In this document: positions 49,323 through 60,860 of the stretch, one piece after another | Position numbering within the stretch: position 1 is the first letter of the stretch | How the letters are laid out: each line of letters opens with the position of its first letter | From: Acanthochromis polyacanthus | Taxonomy: Eukaryota; Chordata; Actinopteri; Pomacentridae | Reading direction: 5' to 3' | DNA length: 64,000 nucleotides | Assembly (NCBI RefSeq): GCF_021347895.1 | Contig: NC_067116.1 | Span: 31,197,639-31,261,638 of the forward strand | Notes under the pieces: model-generated | What the model was told of the DNA's origin: nothing | What the model saw: the letters and a program-made list of their open reading frames with translations, nothing else | Databases searched by the model: none | Translations under genes and position numbers: made by a program

Positions 49323-51694
49323 TATGTGAGATTTTGACCAATATACGACAACAAAACAAGGTTGAGAAGACTTTTTTTCTTGAGTTGATGTGTTTCAGTG
49401 TCTTCCATCTCCACCTTTAAGTCCATCATCATGTTACCTGACTTGCTTGCGTGACTAGATTTCAGTGTCTCACTCTAGGAAGTACTATTATGCTGGCTCT
49501 CCCATTTCTGTGTGGAATACCTTTCAGACAGGCAGCAGACAGTGCTCAGTGCTACAGACAAATGTGATGGAATCCAGTGCACTGTTTTTAAGCTCTTGCT
49601 TGCTTTATGCTTTTGTTTTCCTGCCTAAGTACAGGCTATTATGTTACATATGGGATTACATAAATGCCGAGCATAATACACCAGGTCCTCATGTTCACAC
49701 ACTGACAATATATTATGAAACTTTAGACTGAGCAGCTCTGAAATCCCTCCTGGAATCTGTGGCTCTCTCACGACCCTGGCCACAGAGGTGAATGGACACA
49801 CTGGTTATTAAAGGGATACCTCTGTGTTTCCCACTGCAGGAGGCTGTTAGCTTCACCAACTTCTTTTTTTTTTAACGTGGGCCTTGGGTTGGGCTGAAAA
49901 TGGCGAGCTGCTACACTGTTAGCATTCCTAAGTGGAGACGGTAGGCATGGCCAGTAGCAGGCTGGCTCATTGGCTTCTGTCTTTGGGAGGATGGCTGGAC
50001 TGATGGAGAAATACTGGCACTAACAAGCTGTCTCATAAGTATCCAGGGAACTAATGCAGAAACTTTTTCCTCACTCTGAGTGGTGAAAAAAATATAATTG
50101 ACTGAAATACGGATATCTGAGTTATCTCTAACTAAAGTGGTGTTTCAGAGTGTAGAATAAAGGGTCAGAGTTAGATTCTGCCACTTTCTATGTAACGAAG
50201 AAGAGGAGACCGAAAGCACTCCAGTGAGAGAATAAGAAACATGAAGAATTTATGTTCATGCTCAAAGGAATTCTCTCTTTGATCCCAGATATTTTCCAAA
50301 TTACTGAAAGAAGTTGTTACATGCTTACAAAATCTACAGAAACCAGCCAATATAAGAGCTCTGGCTGTCTTGACAGTCAGTCCTTTTAAAGGGGAATTCT
50401 AGTTCATGTAAACTTGTGTGTCTAATTGATGTGTCTATTGTGGCTCTCAGTGTCCAACTAATTTTTTACTCTTCACTTTCTGTTTGGGCAACAGTGTTTA
50501 ACTGGAAGCAATTGCCACAAACTCCATGCAGCTTAACAAAGGAAGCAGATTTTTTATATGAAGTATATTTGTATGTTTTCAGTCTGAGTGAAAGGAAACA
50601 CAGAAAGTAACTGCCTGGAACAGAAACCTTCCTAGCTGCATTAGCTTTTACTAATCATATAGAGAGCTGAGCAGTCGGTCCGGTCCCTCCTGGTCTTTTT
50701 CTTCAGTTAATGTTGGGACGGTGAAACATCACTTCCCTGATGTCTATCAAAGCTACAGATTCATTCATTTTAGTTCAGTGGCTGGGGTCCCTTTTGTACA
50801 TTGGCACATGGAGATTTTCCCAGTCTGGGTTCTATTCTTTGCAACAACAGCTCTTCTCCTCAGTCAGCAGCAGAGCAGCAGTGCAAAAATCCCACTATGG
50901 ATACAACATGGAGCCATTTTTTAATGAGGCAATGGAAAAAGAGCTATGTATTGATATAATGCTATAAATAAGTGGTCACTCATGTACTTTATTTGAGAGA
51001 GTTGCTGTGCACATTCTCCCTTTTGTGATATATTTTACTTTACCCACATATATATTTAAAGTCATATGAGCTGCAGCAGTTTAAACCACGACCACCCCAG
51101 ATGCTGATTCCTAATGCAGTTACTAAAATGTCCATTCTAGGCGGCTAATTTCTGCATTTCTTTTCATTCAGACTGAAAAACAAATGTTTAAAATGATTGC
51201 TAACATCTTTCAACATAGTGGTGCCACTGTAAAAAAGTTCAGTCGCATTGCAAACATGGAGTTAACCAAAATTATTTTGAAGAGAAAACAAAGACAGGAT
51301 GCATTTTTTAACTAAAATTGTCCATTGTATACATTCATGACAGACACAATCCTTCTTCAGTTTTCATCTCCTGGACTTCCTGCAGTTGTGTTCATACAGT
51401 TACATTTAGGAGATTTTTTTTTACTGACAGTTTTGACCTCTGCAGTTTTACCTGCAAATAAAGTGCTTGTGATAATCTCAATAAACTGCTGTGTAATGAT
51501 GGTAAAATGTACAAAACCCCAGTGAGTCATGAATGTTTCCTTTAACTGACAAATGTTTTCTGAGAAATTATGAAGAACTTATTTCTTGTAAGTTGAAACA
51601 ACTTGATGCTGCTGGGAGCTCTATGCGAACTGCCAGGAGAAAGCTTAGTCTACTTTCACTTAGCCTTGAAATCAATTTGTTTTGATACTGTATT
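49323..51694. other. intronic sequence, nothing recognised
   Basis: No exon or nameable repeat is visible between the Tc1 relic and the repeat at 51.7 kb. Confidence 0.45.
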
Positions 51695-52110
51695 ATTTCT
51701 CCGCCAAGGAGGAGGAGCCTCGGCTGAGTTATGCCATTAGTTGGTCTGTTTGTCCGTGTTTGCTTGCAATATTATTCAAAATCAGACTAACGGATTTGGA
51801 TGAAATTTTCAGGTAAGGTCAGAAATGACACAAGGACCAAATGATTAGGTTTTGGCAGTGATACAGCGTATGGTGTCGATCCAGGGATTTGTTAAAGCTT
51901 TCTCTATAATTGTAGGATAACGACACAGTGTCACTGTAACTATGACAACAAGTGAATGCTTCATTAGTTGCCTGTTGACAATCACATGATTGCGATCCTA
52001 CTACAGATCGACGTTGAGAACTTATCAGGACATATCCATCCAAAATGATACGAGGAACAATTGATTAAATTGTGGGAGTCCCATCAATCCCACCACCTGC
52101 TACATGCTAC
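51695..52110 (+). repeat. CCGCCAAGGAGG-type interspersed repeat
   Basis: It begins CTCCGCCAAGGAGGAGG and continues GTCTGTTTGTCCGTGTTTGC, AACGGATTTGGATGAAATTT, CACAAGGACCAAATGATTAG and TTTTGGCAGTGATACAGCG. A second, similar phrase follows at about 52020-52070 (ATCCAAAATGATACGAGGAA, CAATTGATTAAATTGTGG). The phrase order is one I know from dispersed fish repeats. It has no coding capacity. The class is not assigned and the right edge is uncertain. Confidence 0.45.
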
Positions 52111-55100
52111 ATATTTAGGTCACGCTATTCGGTGTCCTTACATAATGTACACATGCAGAACACATGCATGTGCTCAGTGCAAGGTCATTGTGTTTGTGGA
52201 TTCTACAGTGCTGTGATTTCTGCCATGACTTTTTTCAGCTGTCAGAAATGATACAGCGACTGAGCAGTAGTTGAGTACCGTGCTCTCTGAATGCTTTCCT
52301 TGTTCAAAATGTTGTATAAATGTGTTTGAATAGACAGACAAGCTAAAGAAAAGAAATAAAAGCACAACCGGACCTTAACTCATTGTGTTAGGTCAATCAG
52401 GGCAGGGTAAAAATATCTGATGTTGTAATAAAAAACATGAAAGAGCTCTGTGTGGTCCTTGGTACAGCCCGTATCAAGACACCTTGGCACAAAGTTCACC
52501 CGCCTCAAATCATGAATGTTATGTAAGAAAATAAACTGTCTGGCAGGGATGGACCTGCTGCCTGTGAGCAGAGCCAAACAGCTTTGCTTTCAAGGACAGG
52601 GTGCAGCACGTTGCTCCTGGACAGGCCAGCCAGGAAATATGTGGACAATGAGATCAGTATTTAAAGTTCACAAGTTCACCGTTGTTAGAACTGACAAAAC
52701 AAATCCAATAAATGAAGAAAAGATGAATTTGTCAAACTGGTGCAATGTGAGGTGATGTGTTGGTTTGTGCTTGAGCAAGAAAATCCAGATTGAGGAAAGA
52801 AGACTGCGTGGAACAAGCTACAACCGCCATGGTTAGAAAAACTGAAATAACTGAAACAAGATATAAATCACCTGGTTGCCCCAATAGGCCATTTTTCACT
52901 GCAGGAACTTGCAGGATGTTTTAGGGAGGCCCATATCTGTGTGTTTTGACTGCAAGAACCGTCTGTATTGAGCCACCAGATATTGTCTGGTGAGAATGAA
53001 TTACCTACCCCAGGGTAGTTACTTCTGACCAGCCTGGTAAAACTACTGTGTGGGGCTTTACACAGATTTAGTTAAATTCAGAGAAGACAACAAGCGCCAT
53101 TTCTTTCTGCTTTCTCAATGTTCTCGTTGAGGAGCAGTTTTCTCCTTTCTATATTTGTCATTGTTATGATGGACTTGAAATTAACGTTGCAGCTGAATTT
53201 ATCCCACTGTGCAAATGTAAATGAAAAGGGCTCATAGAGTATTAGAGCATAAACATTTCTGCCCATTTAAGTTCCTGCAATGGAAAGTGGCCTAATATTT
53301 CTATCAAGTTATCACATTCTAAAATACATTGAACCTAATAACTTGGGTTAAATGTTGGCTGTCATGTTAAATGCTGCCCAACTGTAACAAATAAATATGT
53401 GTCCTGACTTTTCTACACTACAGAAAAGTGTATTAACAACCAGCTGAGTAACAATAATCTAAAAAAAAAAATCACCAAGTTTAAGAAATTAGGCTTCAAA
53501 ATAACATTTAAAAAAAAGATCAGGGTTCTCTGTTCTGAAGTACTCTTTAGGCTGATTTACAGCTTTCACAGCAGTCCAAATTAACTATGAAAACACACCT
53601 GAGTTCATTTGAACTGATGAAGTTTGGTATGAAATCACAATCCGTAGATACATTTTTTTTTTTTTTTTTTTTTTTTTACCAAACTTCAATTCACTTCACC
53701 AGTACTAATTCTACTTAAACACATGTGCTTCATCAGATTATCACTCCTGCTGTCAGCTCCGTTTCATAGCGTTCATTCCAGCAGAGGTTACTTCTGTCTT
53801 GCTCGAGAAAATCCACAGATTCTGTCTTCAAGAATCTATTTTTAGTAGGCCAGAAGTTTTAAGACACTGAATAGTTAAATGCGGAAATGTGTCTATGTTT
53901 AAATGAAATAACACCCTGCATGTCAGCTGAGAATTCAGGTGAATGCAATATTTTATGCAGAGACCGCATATGCTGCACAGACAGCTTTATTAATTCGATA
54001 TAACATAATGTTAAGCTGTGATAAAGGTCTATGATATCAGTAGCTGTGGCTGCCACACCGACAACACATGCAGCTCATTAGTTTTAATTAGCGCCACCTC
54101 TTCACTTCGTTAGCACCAGCTGGACTGAAACTGCAGCTCAGTGTCGAGGTTTAGCGCTGTCACTAAACATTAATGTTAACCACCGTCAGACCACAGGCCC
54201 CAGTGCCAGGTAAGACTGCAGCAGAGAGTGATCTGTTTTCAGTAAAAGTGTGGCTAACCGACAGATAAATAGGCCAAACAAAAGAAGAGAAGAAACTTTT
54301 AGATCATTTATCACTTTAAATGCTGGGATTTCTTTGACAAGACAAACTTTAAATCCTGTTTCTCCAGTGTGCACTTCAACATTTTTCTAATTGAATAGAC
54401 CGTGGGTGGAGGATATTGAGGTTTGCAGTGGTGTTATGATAGTGTTTTACCCCCAGGCAGATGGAGATGACACCTAGACAGCAGAGGCATTGTCCTGTCT
54501 GCTGCCTGGCTGCTGTTTTCTCTGTCGAAGGAAAAACAGCCAGACAACCAGTTGAGACAGACCTACGCACATCTCCTGCTGTCTCTGCCTCTGTCATACT
54601 GCGTGTTGCCAGCTTTTTTTTCCCCCTTGAGTTTCTCTCACTTTGTCTTACTCTTTCACCATTTGCCTTTTCTTCCTTCTCAGTGAGGAGTTTAGAGATC
54701 TGTCAGTGCTGCTTGTATAACATCTGTAAGCTAAATGCAGGGAACATCTTTCTGCAAAGACAAACAGACAGATGATGAGAAACATGGAGCATATTTTTAC
54801 TCGTATATGCTTGTGTTTGCTTCTCATTTATTTTATTTGCGTAGCAGATTGTTCTTTGAAAACACTCCCAGATGCTGATGTTTTTTTAAAGCACTCATTT
54901 TATAAACACTAGTTCATAAATGATTAGCAAATACAACTTCCAGATACACCAGGCTTTTTATGTTTGACTTATTTGTTATTGAATATATATGATATATAGC
55001 TATGCACTTCTGTTAATAGTGTTTCTTTTGTAATTTATCTTTGTATATATAAATTCTCTTTCTGGCATGAACAGTGTGATAAACTCTGCTCTTCAAAACA

Positions 55101-55401
55101 AATTCATGTTTATCTTTGGGTTTCATGATTGTTATCATTTGATATTGAAGATGGTTTTGTCTTTATCCCACTGCCAAAATCTGGCAATAAGACAACAAGT
55201 AAACTGTCTTCCTCTAAAAGATGACAATAAAGTCAAATCAAGGCAATCCTATTTCGACAGCACATTCAAAACACCAGATGTAGAGCTAAAGTGCATTTCA
55301 GTCTACAAATAAGATTAGCATCACAGGTTTATTTATATGTGTAAATGTTAATGTTACAATATTAGACATAATCAAAACTCTGGGTATAACTTAAAGGTTC
55401 A
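52111..55401. other. intronic sequence with a T-run hairpin, otherwise nothing recognised
   Basis: Apart from the hairpin at 53618-53688, no exon, RNA gene or nameable repeat is visible. The 104-codon plus frame at 54461-54775 shows no domain. Confidence 0.45.
53618..53688. repeat. 12 bp inverted repeat around a 25-base T run
   Basis: TGAAGTTTGGTA (53618-53629) is exactly reverse-complementary to TACCAAACTTCA (53677-53688). Between them T runs uninterrupted from 53653 to 53677. It may be the collapsed junction of an inverted duplication or a retroposon tail; no element body was identified. Confidence 0.7.
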
Positions 55402-55403
55402 TA

Positions 55404-55613
55404 CAGTGGGTACGGAAAGTATTCAGACCCCTTGAAATTTTTCACTCTCTGTGTCATTGCAGCCATTTGCCAGAATCAAAAAAGTTCATTTTATTTCTCA
55501 TTAATGTACACTCAGCACCCCATCTTGACAGAAAAAAACAGAAATGTAGAAATTTTTGCAAATTTATTAAAGAAAAACTGAAATATCACATGGTCATAAG
55601 TATTCAGACCCTG
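55404..55613. repeat. left terminal inverted repeat of the Tc1-like element
   Basis: It is about 210 bp, with outer direct repeat AAGTATTCAGACC near 55417 and inner copy near 55599. It is nearly identical to the reverse complement of 56813-57026. The plus-strand frame at 55467-55649 is only a translation of this repeat. Confidence 0.85.
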
Positions 55614-55616
55614 TGC

Positions 55617-56637
55617 TCAGTATTGAGTAGAAGCACCCTTTTCAGCTAGTACAGCCATGAGTCTTCTTGGGAATGACGCAACAAGTTTTTCATACCTGTA
55701 TTTGGGGATCCTCTGCCATTCTTCCTTGCAGATCCTCTCCAGTTCTGTCAGGTTGGATGGTGAACATTGGTGGACAGACATTTTGAGGTCTCTCCAGAGA
55801 TGCTCAATTGGGTTTAGGTCAGGGCTCTGGCTGGGCCAGTCAAGAATGGTCACAGAGTTGTTCTGAAGCCACTCCTTTGCCTGTGTGCTTAGGGTCATTG
55901 TCCTGTTGAAAGGTGAACCTTCGGCCCAGTCTGAGGTCCTGAGCACTCTGGAAGAGGTTTTCCTCCAGGATATCTCTGTACTTGGCCGAATTCATCCTTC
56001 CTTCAATTGCAACCAGTCGTCCTGTCCCTGCAGCTGAAAAACACCCCCACAACAGGATGCTCCCACCACCATGTTTCACTGTAGGGATTGTATTGGGCAG
56101 GTGATGAGCAGTGCTTGGTTTTCTCCCCACATACTGCTTAGAATTAACACCAAACAGTTCAATCCTGGTCTCATCAGACCAGAGAATCTTATTTCTCATA
56201 GTCTGGGAGTCCTTCATGTGTTTTTTGGCAAACTCTATGCGGGCTTTCATGTGTCTTGCACTGAGGAGAGGCTTCCGTCGGGCCACTCTGCCATAAAGCC
56301 CCGACTGGTGGAGGGCTGCAGTGATAGTTGACTTTGTGGAACTTTCTCCTATCTCCCGACTGCATCTCTGGAGCTCAGCCACAGTGATCTTTGGGTTCTT
56401 CTTTACCTCTCTCACCAAGGCTCTTCTCCCACGATTGCTCAGTTTGGCTGGACGGCCAGGTCTAGGAAGAGTTGTGGTCGTCCCAAACTTCTTCCATTTG
56501 AGGATTATGGAGGCCACTGTGCTCTTAGGGACCTTGAGTGCTGCAGAAATTCTTTTGTAACCTTGGCCAGATCTGTGCCTTGCCACAATTCTGTCTCTGA
56601 GCTCCTTGGGCAGTTCCTTCCACCTCATGACTCTCAT
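55617..56637 (-). pseudogene. Tc1/mariner transposase, frameshifted
   Basis: The start is the ATG at 56637 (MRVMRWKELPKEL). The N-terminal frame of 265 codons holds a paired-type DNA-binding region: helix-turn-helix around residues 10-50, a GRPAKLS hinge near 61-67, and a second helix region to about 115. It continues with ARRKP, the first catalytic aspartate in WSDET (residue 155) and the second in FQQDND (residue 246). After KHTG the frame is lost. The remainder continues in another frame (to 55617) with KEWLQNN, WPSQSPDLNPIEHLW carrying the catalytic glutamate (codon 55803-55805), and ends GASTQY. D246 and this glutamate are 97 nt apart, against 105 for the usual DD34E spacing, so a net 8 nt are missing near 55885. 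The full family length is about 340 residues. The product would lack the third acidic residue and be inactive. Confidence 0.9.
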
Positions 56638-56812
56638 TTGCTCTGAAATGCACTGTGAGCTGTAAGGTCTTATATAAACAGGTGTGTGCCTTTCCTAATC
56701 AACTCCAATCAGTTTAATTAAACACGGCTGGACTCCAATAAAGAAACAGAACCATCTCGAGGAGGATCAGAAGAAATGGACAGCATGTGAGTTAAATATG
56801 AATGTCACTGCA

Positions 56813-57026
56813 AAGGGTCTGAATACTTCTGACCATGTGATATTTCAGTTTTTCTTTTTTAATACATTTGCAAAAATTTCTACATTTCTGTTTTTTTCTG
56901 TCAAGATGGGGTGCTGAGTGTACATTAATGAGAAATAAAATTAACTTTTTTTGATTTTGGGAAATGGCTGCAATGACACAGAGTGTGGAAAATTTCAAGG
57001 GGTCTGAATACTTTCCGTACCCACTG
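56813..57026. repeat. right terminal inverted repeat of the Tc1-like element
   Basis: It mirrors 55404-55613, with inner GGTCTGAATACTT near 56816 and outer copy near 57000. The minus-strand frame at 56792-56998 is a translation of the repeat, not a gene. Confidence 0.85.
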
Positions 57027-57054
57027 TATATATCTTACTGAAATTAGAAGATTT

Positions 57055-57600
57055 TGTAAGACATTGGTGGGTTTGAAAGGCATGTTATCTTTTATCAGAG
57101 AGCGAGAGAAACTCTAAAAATAAGAATAACTTTCTGACAGTCCTTGAACAAATCATATGTAACGTGTTATTCATATGGGAAAATGAACCGAATTAAAATG
57201 GGATATATAAGTGAAGTCACTTTATTCTACATTTCTCATTTAAACATTTGCCAAACAGTTTGAATCCAGTCCTGTAAAAAGCAAAAAAAAACCAAAGAAA
57301 AAAAACCAAAGTGCCCTCCTCAACACAACTGAGGAGCCATAAGAAACTTGGCTATAGTGACGAAAATTCAGAGACTTGTCAGGTGAACTGCAGGTTGTGT
57401 TCACACAGAACATGGAGGAGGTAGCAACAGAGGGAATTATATGCGATCAGTTAAATCATCATAATTGTGTCACACAGCATAGAAGACGGTTTTGAATTCT
57501 CTCAGCTTCTATTCATTATTGTGCTGTTTCCATGGAGATACAGGACTTATATTGCAGTGAAAAATGAGCCCACATTAAGGAGTAAAGTTTTAAAAAACAC
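57055..57600 (+). repeat. copy 4 of the CAGAGGGTTAA repeat family
   Basis: It has TTTGAAAGGCATGTTATCTT, CTGACAGTCCTTGAACAA, TTCTCATTTAAACATTTGCC, CAGAGACTTGTCAGGTGAAC, TGCTGTTTCCATGGAGATAC and AGGACTTATATTGCAGTGA, in the same order as the other copies. The terminal CAGAGGGTTAA itself is not seen; the copy fades after GAGCCCAC. It starts about 30 bp to the right of the Tc1-like element. Confidence 0.5.
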
Positions 57601-58330
57601 GACATTTTAAAAAGCTCAGCTTTATTATCGACGAATCTGCAGCGTTTGTTAGCTGCACAAGCAGTAGCCGCAGCACTCTTCACACTAGCCTTTAGCTGCT
57701 GCATCTATCTACTAGACATACTCTGCAATAATTCAGATTTCATATTGACGAGGTGGACTTCTTTCCTGCAGGCTGCTGATGTTGTTTTAGTGTACCCAAA
57801 GCTGGACTGGCTCTGAGGCCAGGACCTCCCTCCTGTAGACAGGTAAAGGATCGGAGGCTGAGGGCTGTGTTGGGAAGCAGGTGATGGAGTGGACTGAGCG
57901 CCAGGAATGAACAGCCATGTTTCACTGTTATTATATCAAATGAACATGAGTGTGCACCCCTTCTCCTCCACATACACTCACACACACATACCATGCAAGT
58001 GGATGTTCCACATAATTATTGTCATCCATCACCCATATAGGCTCTACAGACCATGCAGAGGCCGGCTGCCTTCAGATGCTCTCACTGAGCTGCAGGAAGC
58101 ACACACGCCATTTTTCTCTCTCTGTCACATAGATGCGATGGCAACGCTGGAAGAAACCAGCAGTTAGCGTTGTGTTGCATACCACAATTTTGACTTCCAT
58201 GTCAGTATGAGGACCATCATGTGGCTCTCATACCAAGTCCAATGAGCTGAACTATCGGTTTTACAGGACAGTTTGAAAAAATCCCCCCCAACAGTCACTT
58301 ATTCTATGATGTAGTGCTACATATTTTGGG
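57601..58330. other. intronic sequence, nothing recognised
   Basis: No exon or nameable repeat is visible. The small frames at 57740 (minus) and 57907 (plus) show no domain. Confidence 0.4.
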
Positions 58331-58575
58331 TCACCCTGGCTCAGGTGGTTGAGGGAGATGTCCACTAATCATAAAGTAAGCAGCTCAATCCCAACCCCTC
58401 TATGTGCTATCTGGGTCAATGGGCAAGACACTTAACCTGATGAATCCTAATGACAGACAATCATCTTGCATGACAGCTCCACAACCATTGGTGTGTGTGA
58501 GTGGGTGGGTGAGTGAGAAACACATTGTAAATATTTGTAATTTTAAGAGAGTGAAATACAAAACCATTAATGTGA
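58331..58575 (+). mobile_element. tRNA-derived SINE, plus orientation, partly deleted
   Basis: It begins TCACCCTGGCTCAGGTGG, an A-box-like match, and has AGCTCAATCCC as a weakened B box. It then reads GGGCAAGACACTTAACC, ACCATTGGTGTGTGTG and AGTGGGTGGGTGAGTGAG, and ends in a decayed GTAAATATTTGTAA...AATACAAAACCATTAA tail. This is the same layout as the minus-strand copy at 8595-8927, with a shorter middle. The eroded B box makes pol III transcription unlikely. Confidence 0.65.
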
Positions 58576-60185
58576 CTGATACAGTGTAGACCTTAAAACA
58601 AAGACTGGACACTTCTTCAAAGTACAAGGTCTTTTTAAGTCATGTTTTCAGAACGGAGTGCACACTGAAAAGCAGAGTAAATACAAATGATAGCACAATT
58701 AAATGTGTTCGCATGGCAGTTACAACTGATAATATCAAAGCGTAAGATGCGGCACAGAACGCACTGAGCACTGACAGATGGTGAAGCAGCAGTACTGCTG
58801 AATTTCTGAAATAAGTTAAAGTGGCAGCTAATATGGAAGATATAAAAAGAGGTAATGTTTCAGTTTAAATGTGAAGCAAAAGCAGAAGTGTTGAAATGAG
58901 CTGAAGACTGAGCAAAAGTACCAAGAATAAGCACTGAAATGAGCTGATAAAAGGAACTAGAGATGTCAGTTTAAGTGCATGTCTGAGGGAAAAAAAATGC
59001 TTGCACGACTCCAGCTAACATCATTATTCAGTTTTTTTAATAGAACCATCATTTGAAATGTGAGACGTAAAGATTTGTCTGAAGTGTAAACAGTTGAAAA
59101 GTTCAGTTGTGGAAAACATACATTTGAAGTGTAATCACATCACACAGCTGAAGTGTCAGATAAATGCCACAGACAATTGAGCAGTAAAAGCAATCCTCCA
59201 CAAAAACAACACTTCATCTGTTTTTTATAGAAAGACAACTGGACAGGAACCTCTGTCACCACCTTCATCATATCGTGGGCTTCCTCCTTGCTGCCATAGT
59301 GCAACCTTTAAAGTTACTTACAGGTTTGATTAAGTCATTTTGAGATCTTCCTTTGTGTGATTCTTTTATTAAACCCTGTGAGGCTTTGACTTTCTTCAAT
59401 CAACTTCTCCATTTTGCCACTGTGTTATTTGGTCCCTAGGGTGTCAGCTGCGTGGTGTCACATGGGTCGTGGAGGGTTCTGCCACCAGCTAAGACATTTA
59501 GTGCACTAACATTCATTAAGAGCTTGGCTGGAGGCTGAGACTTCTAGCCTGTCATGCTTTTCCGCCTTATGGCCACAGTGGGGATGTTTTAGCTGTGGGC
59601 TCTGAGCCTACTGCTCTGTCACTGCTATGTCTGGTCTCAGTGGTCATCCCTTATTCCTCCTAATTACAAACTCTTCTTGCATATTTATCTGCAAGACAGG
59701 AGTTAATCAACCAAGAGTGTCCAATTCTGGAAGTCCTTTAGCCCTTACAGTTCTACAGGGGACTAATATAAAGGTGCAACTGGCAGCTGTATTACCTGTT
59801 GATGTTTGTTGAGATGGAATTTTGAATGCTGTGGTCACCCTTAAGTCTTCATTGACGTTTCTTGATTTTGGAAATGATTTGTACATACTTTATTGCCGTT
59901 AAAGGTGCAGCTTGTTATTCCGAAGAAAGACGACGATGTTTACAGAGCCAGGGCTGTGAACGAACATCATTTTGCTTTTCAGTGCACACACAGAATGAGC
60001 AGTTACAGACCGCGAATTTGACAAAAATCGTATTGGACAAGAATCACTGACTCTACCTTAAAGACATCCAAGTATGGATTAAACACTTGCAATTTTAGAC
60101 AGAGATGCTTTGGGCTGTTGACAAGCTGCTCAAGCACATCAGCCCAATCAACTCCAGTTGCTGTGTTGGTAGCAGCACTGCCATC
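58576..60185. other. intronic sequence, nothing recognised
   Basis: No exon or nameable repeat is supported. A minus-strand frame spanning 60185-60003 (GSAATNTATGVDWADVLEQL and following) has plausible-looking composition but no recognised domain, and it continues into the neighbouring hAT relic. Confidence 0.4.
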
Positions 60186-60860
60186 TAGGGCGGCACAATA
60201 TTGGGGAAAAAAGCTGACATTGTGATATTTGGAAATAATTATCTTTTTTTGAATGATTGGGGTGATTTGGTAGTGGAGTGGGGAAAAAATAAACATTTCC
60301 AAAAAGCTGAAAAAAATTCTGACCTTCAGATCTGACTTTGCACTCGGCATACAGAACATAGTGGTGCTGATTTAAATGAGCAAACAAATTAGATGTGTTG
60401 CCTTGTACTGGCAACAATTGCAACACGCTGCTGACAGAGCACCTGCTTTGGGTCCTCATCATCCTTGAGTAGCCGAAATATTTCCGTACAGCTGATGTTG
60501 CGTTTCTGTTCACAACCAAATTTTATTTTGAGACTTTTTCTCCTGTTTCTCTCCCATTTTACTGTGCACGTGTAGAGCCTGCACCTCACCAAACTCTGTG
60601 TCTTTTAAACAACATTGAACAAAAAGAATCAATGTCTCCAAGAAACCTTAAATCAGAGTAAATTATGCTCAGTCAAACAGGCTTCCTGTGCAGATTGGTC
60701 ATGGAAAATAACAAGTGTACTAGTTTATTTTTTATATCAAGCAGCCAAAGGCAGTGTTTGATTTAATTTGTCTTGCTTCACATTGCACTTGTGACTGTCC
60801 CATGTGCACATTGTGATGTCAATGAAACACTGTATTGTGTCATATTATTGTGCAGCCCTG
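60186..60860 (-). mobile_element. hAT relic, copy B, with decayed BED zinc finger on the minus strand
   Basis: The left end TAGGGCGGCACAATA and the reverse complement of the right end, CAGGGCTGCACAATA, match at 13 of 15 positions. On the minus strand two overlapping frames (60592-60389 and 60519-60148) give ISCTEIFRLL with DPKQVLCQQ, and VRKYFGY followed by GNTSNLFAHLNQHHYVLYAE. The latter is the C-terminal helix and HxxxH part of a BED-type zinc finger, found at the N-terminus of hAT transposases. The CxxC pair is disrupted and the frames are shifted. The outer 8 bp flanks do not form a clean duplication. Confidence 0.65.

Larger units (their letters stand above)
55404..57026 (-). mobile_element. 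Tc1-like transposon with long inverted/direct repeats, well preserved
   Basis: The 1623 bp element has ends CAGTGGGTACGGAAAGTATT and its inverse AATACTTTCCGTACCCACTG, and TA on both sides (55402-55403 and 57027-57028). Each terminal repeat is about 210 bp with the motif AAGTATTCAGACC at the outer and inner edge, the IR/DR layout of Sleeping Beauty-class elements. The two repeats differ at only about ten positions by eye, so the insertion is recent compared with the other relics here. The single gene on the minus strand encodes a transposase that is broken by a small deletion. Confidence 0.92.

Noticed and set aside
55467..55649. 60-codon plus frame, and its near twin on the minus strand at 56792-56998
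   Set aside because: The two proteins match because they are translations of the two inverted terminal repeats of the Tc1-like element.
55657..56560. Several plus-strand frames over the transposase
   Set aside because: They are antisense to the Tc1-like transposase, which has clear catalytic motifs on the minus strand.
60003..60359. 118-codon minus-strand frame with GVDWADVLEQL segment
   Set aside because: It crosses the edge of a hAT relic, and no family is recognised for the outer part. It is not supported as a gene.
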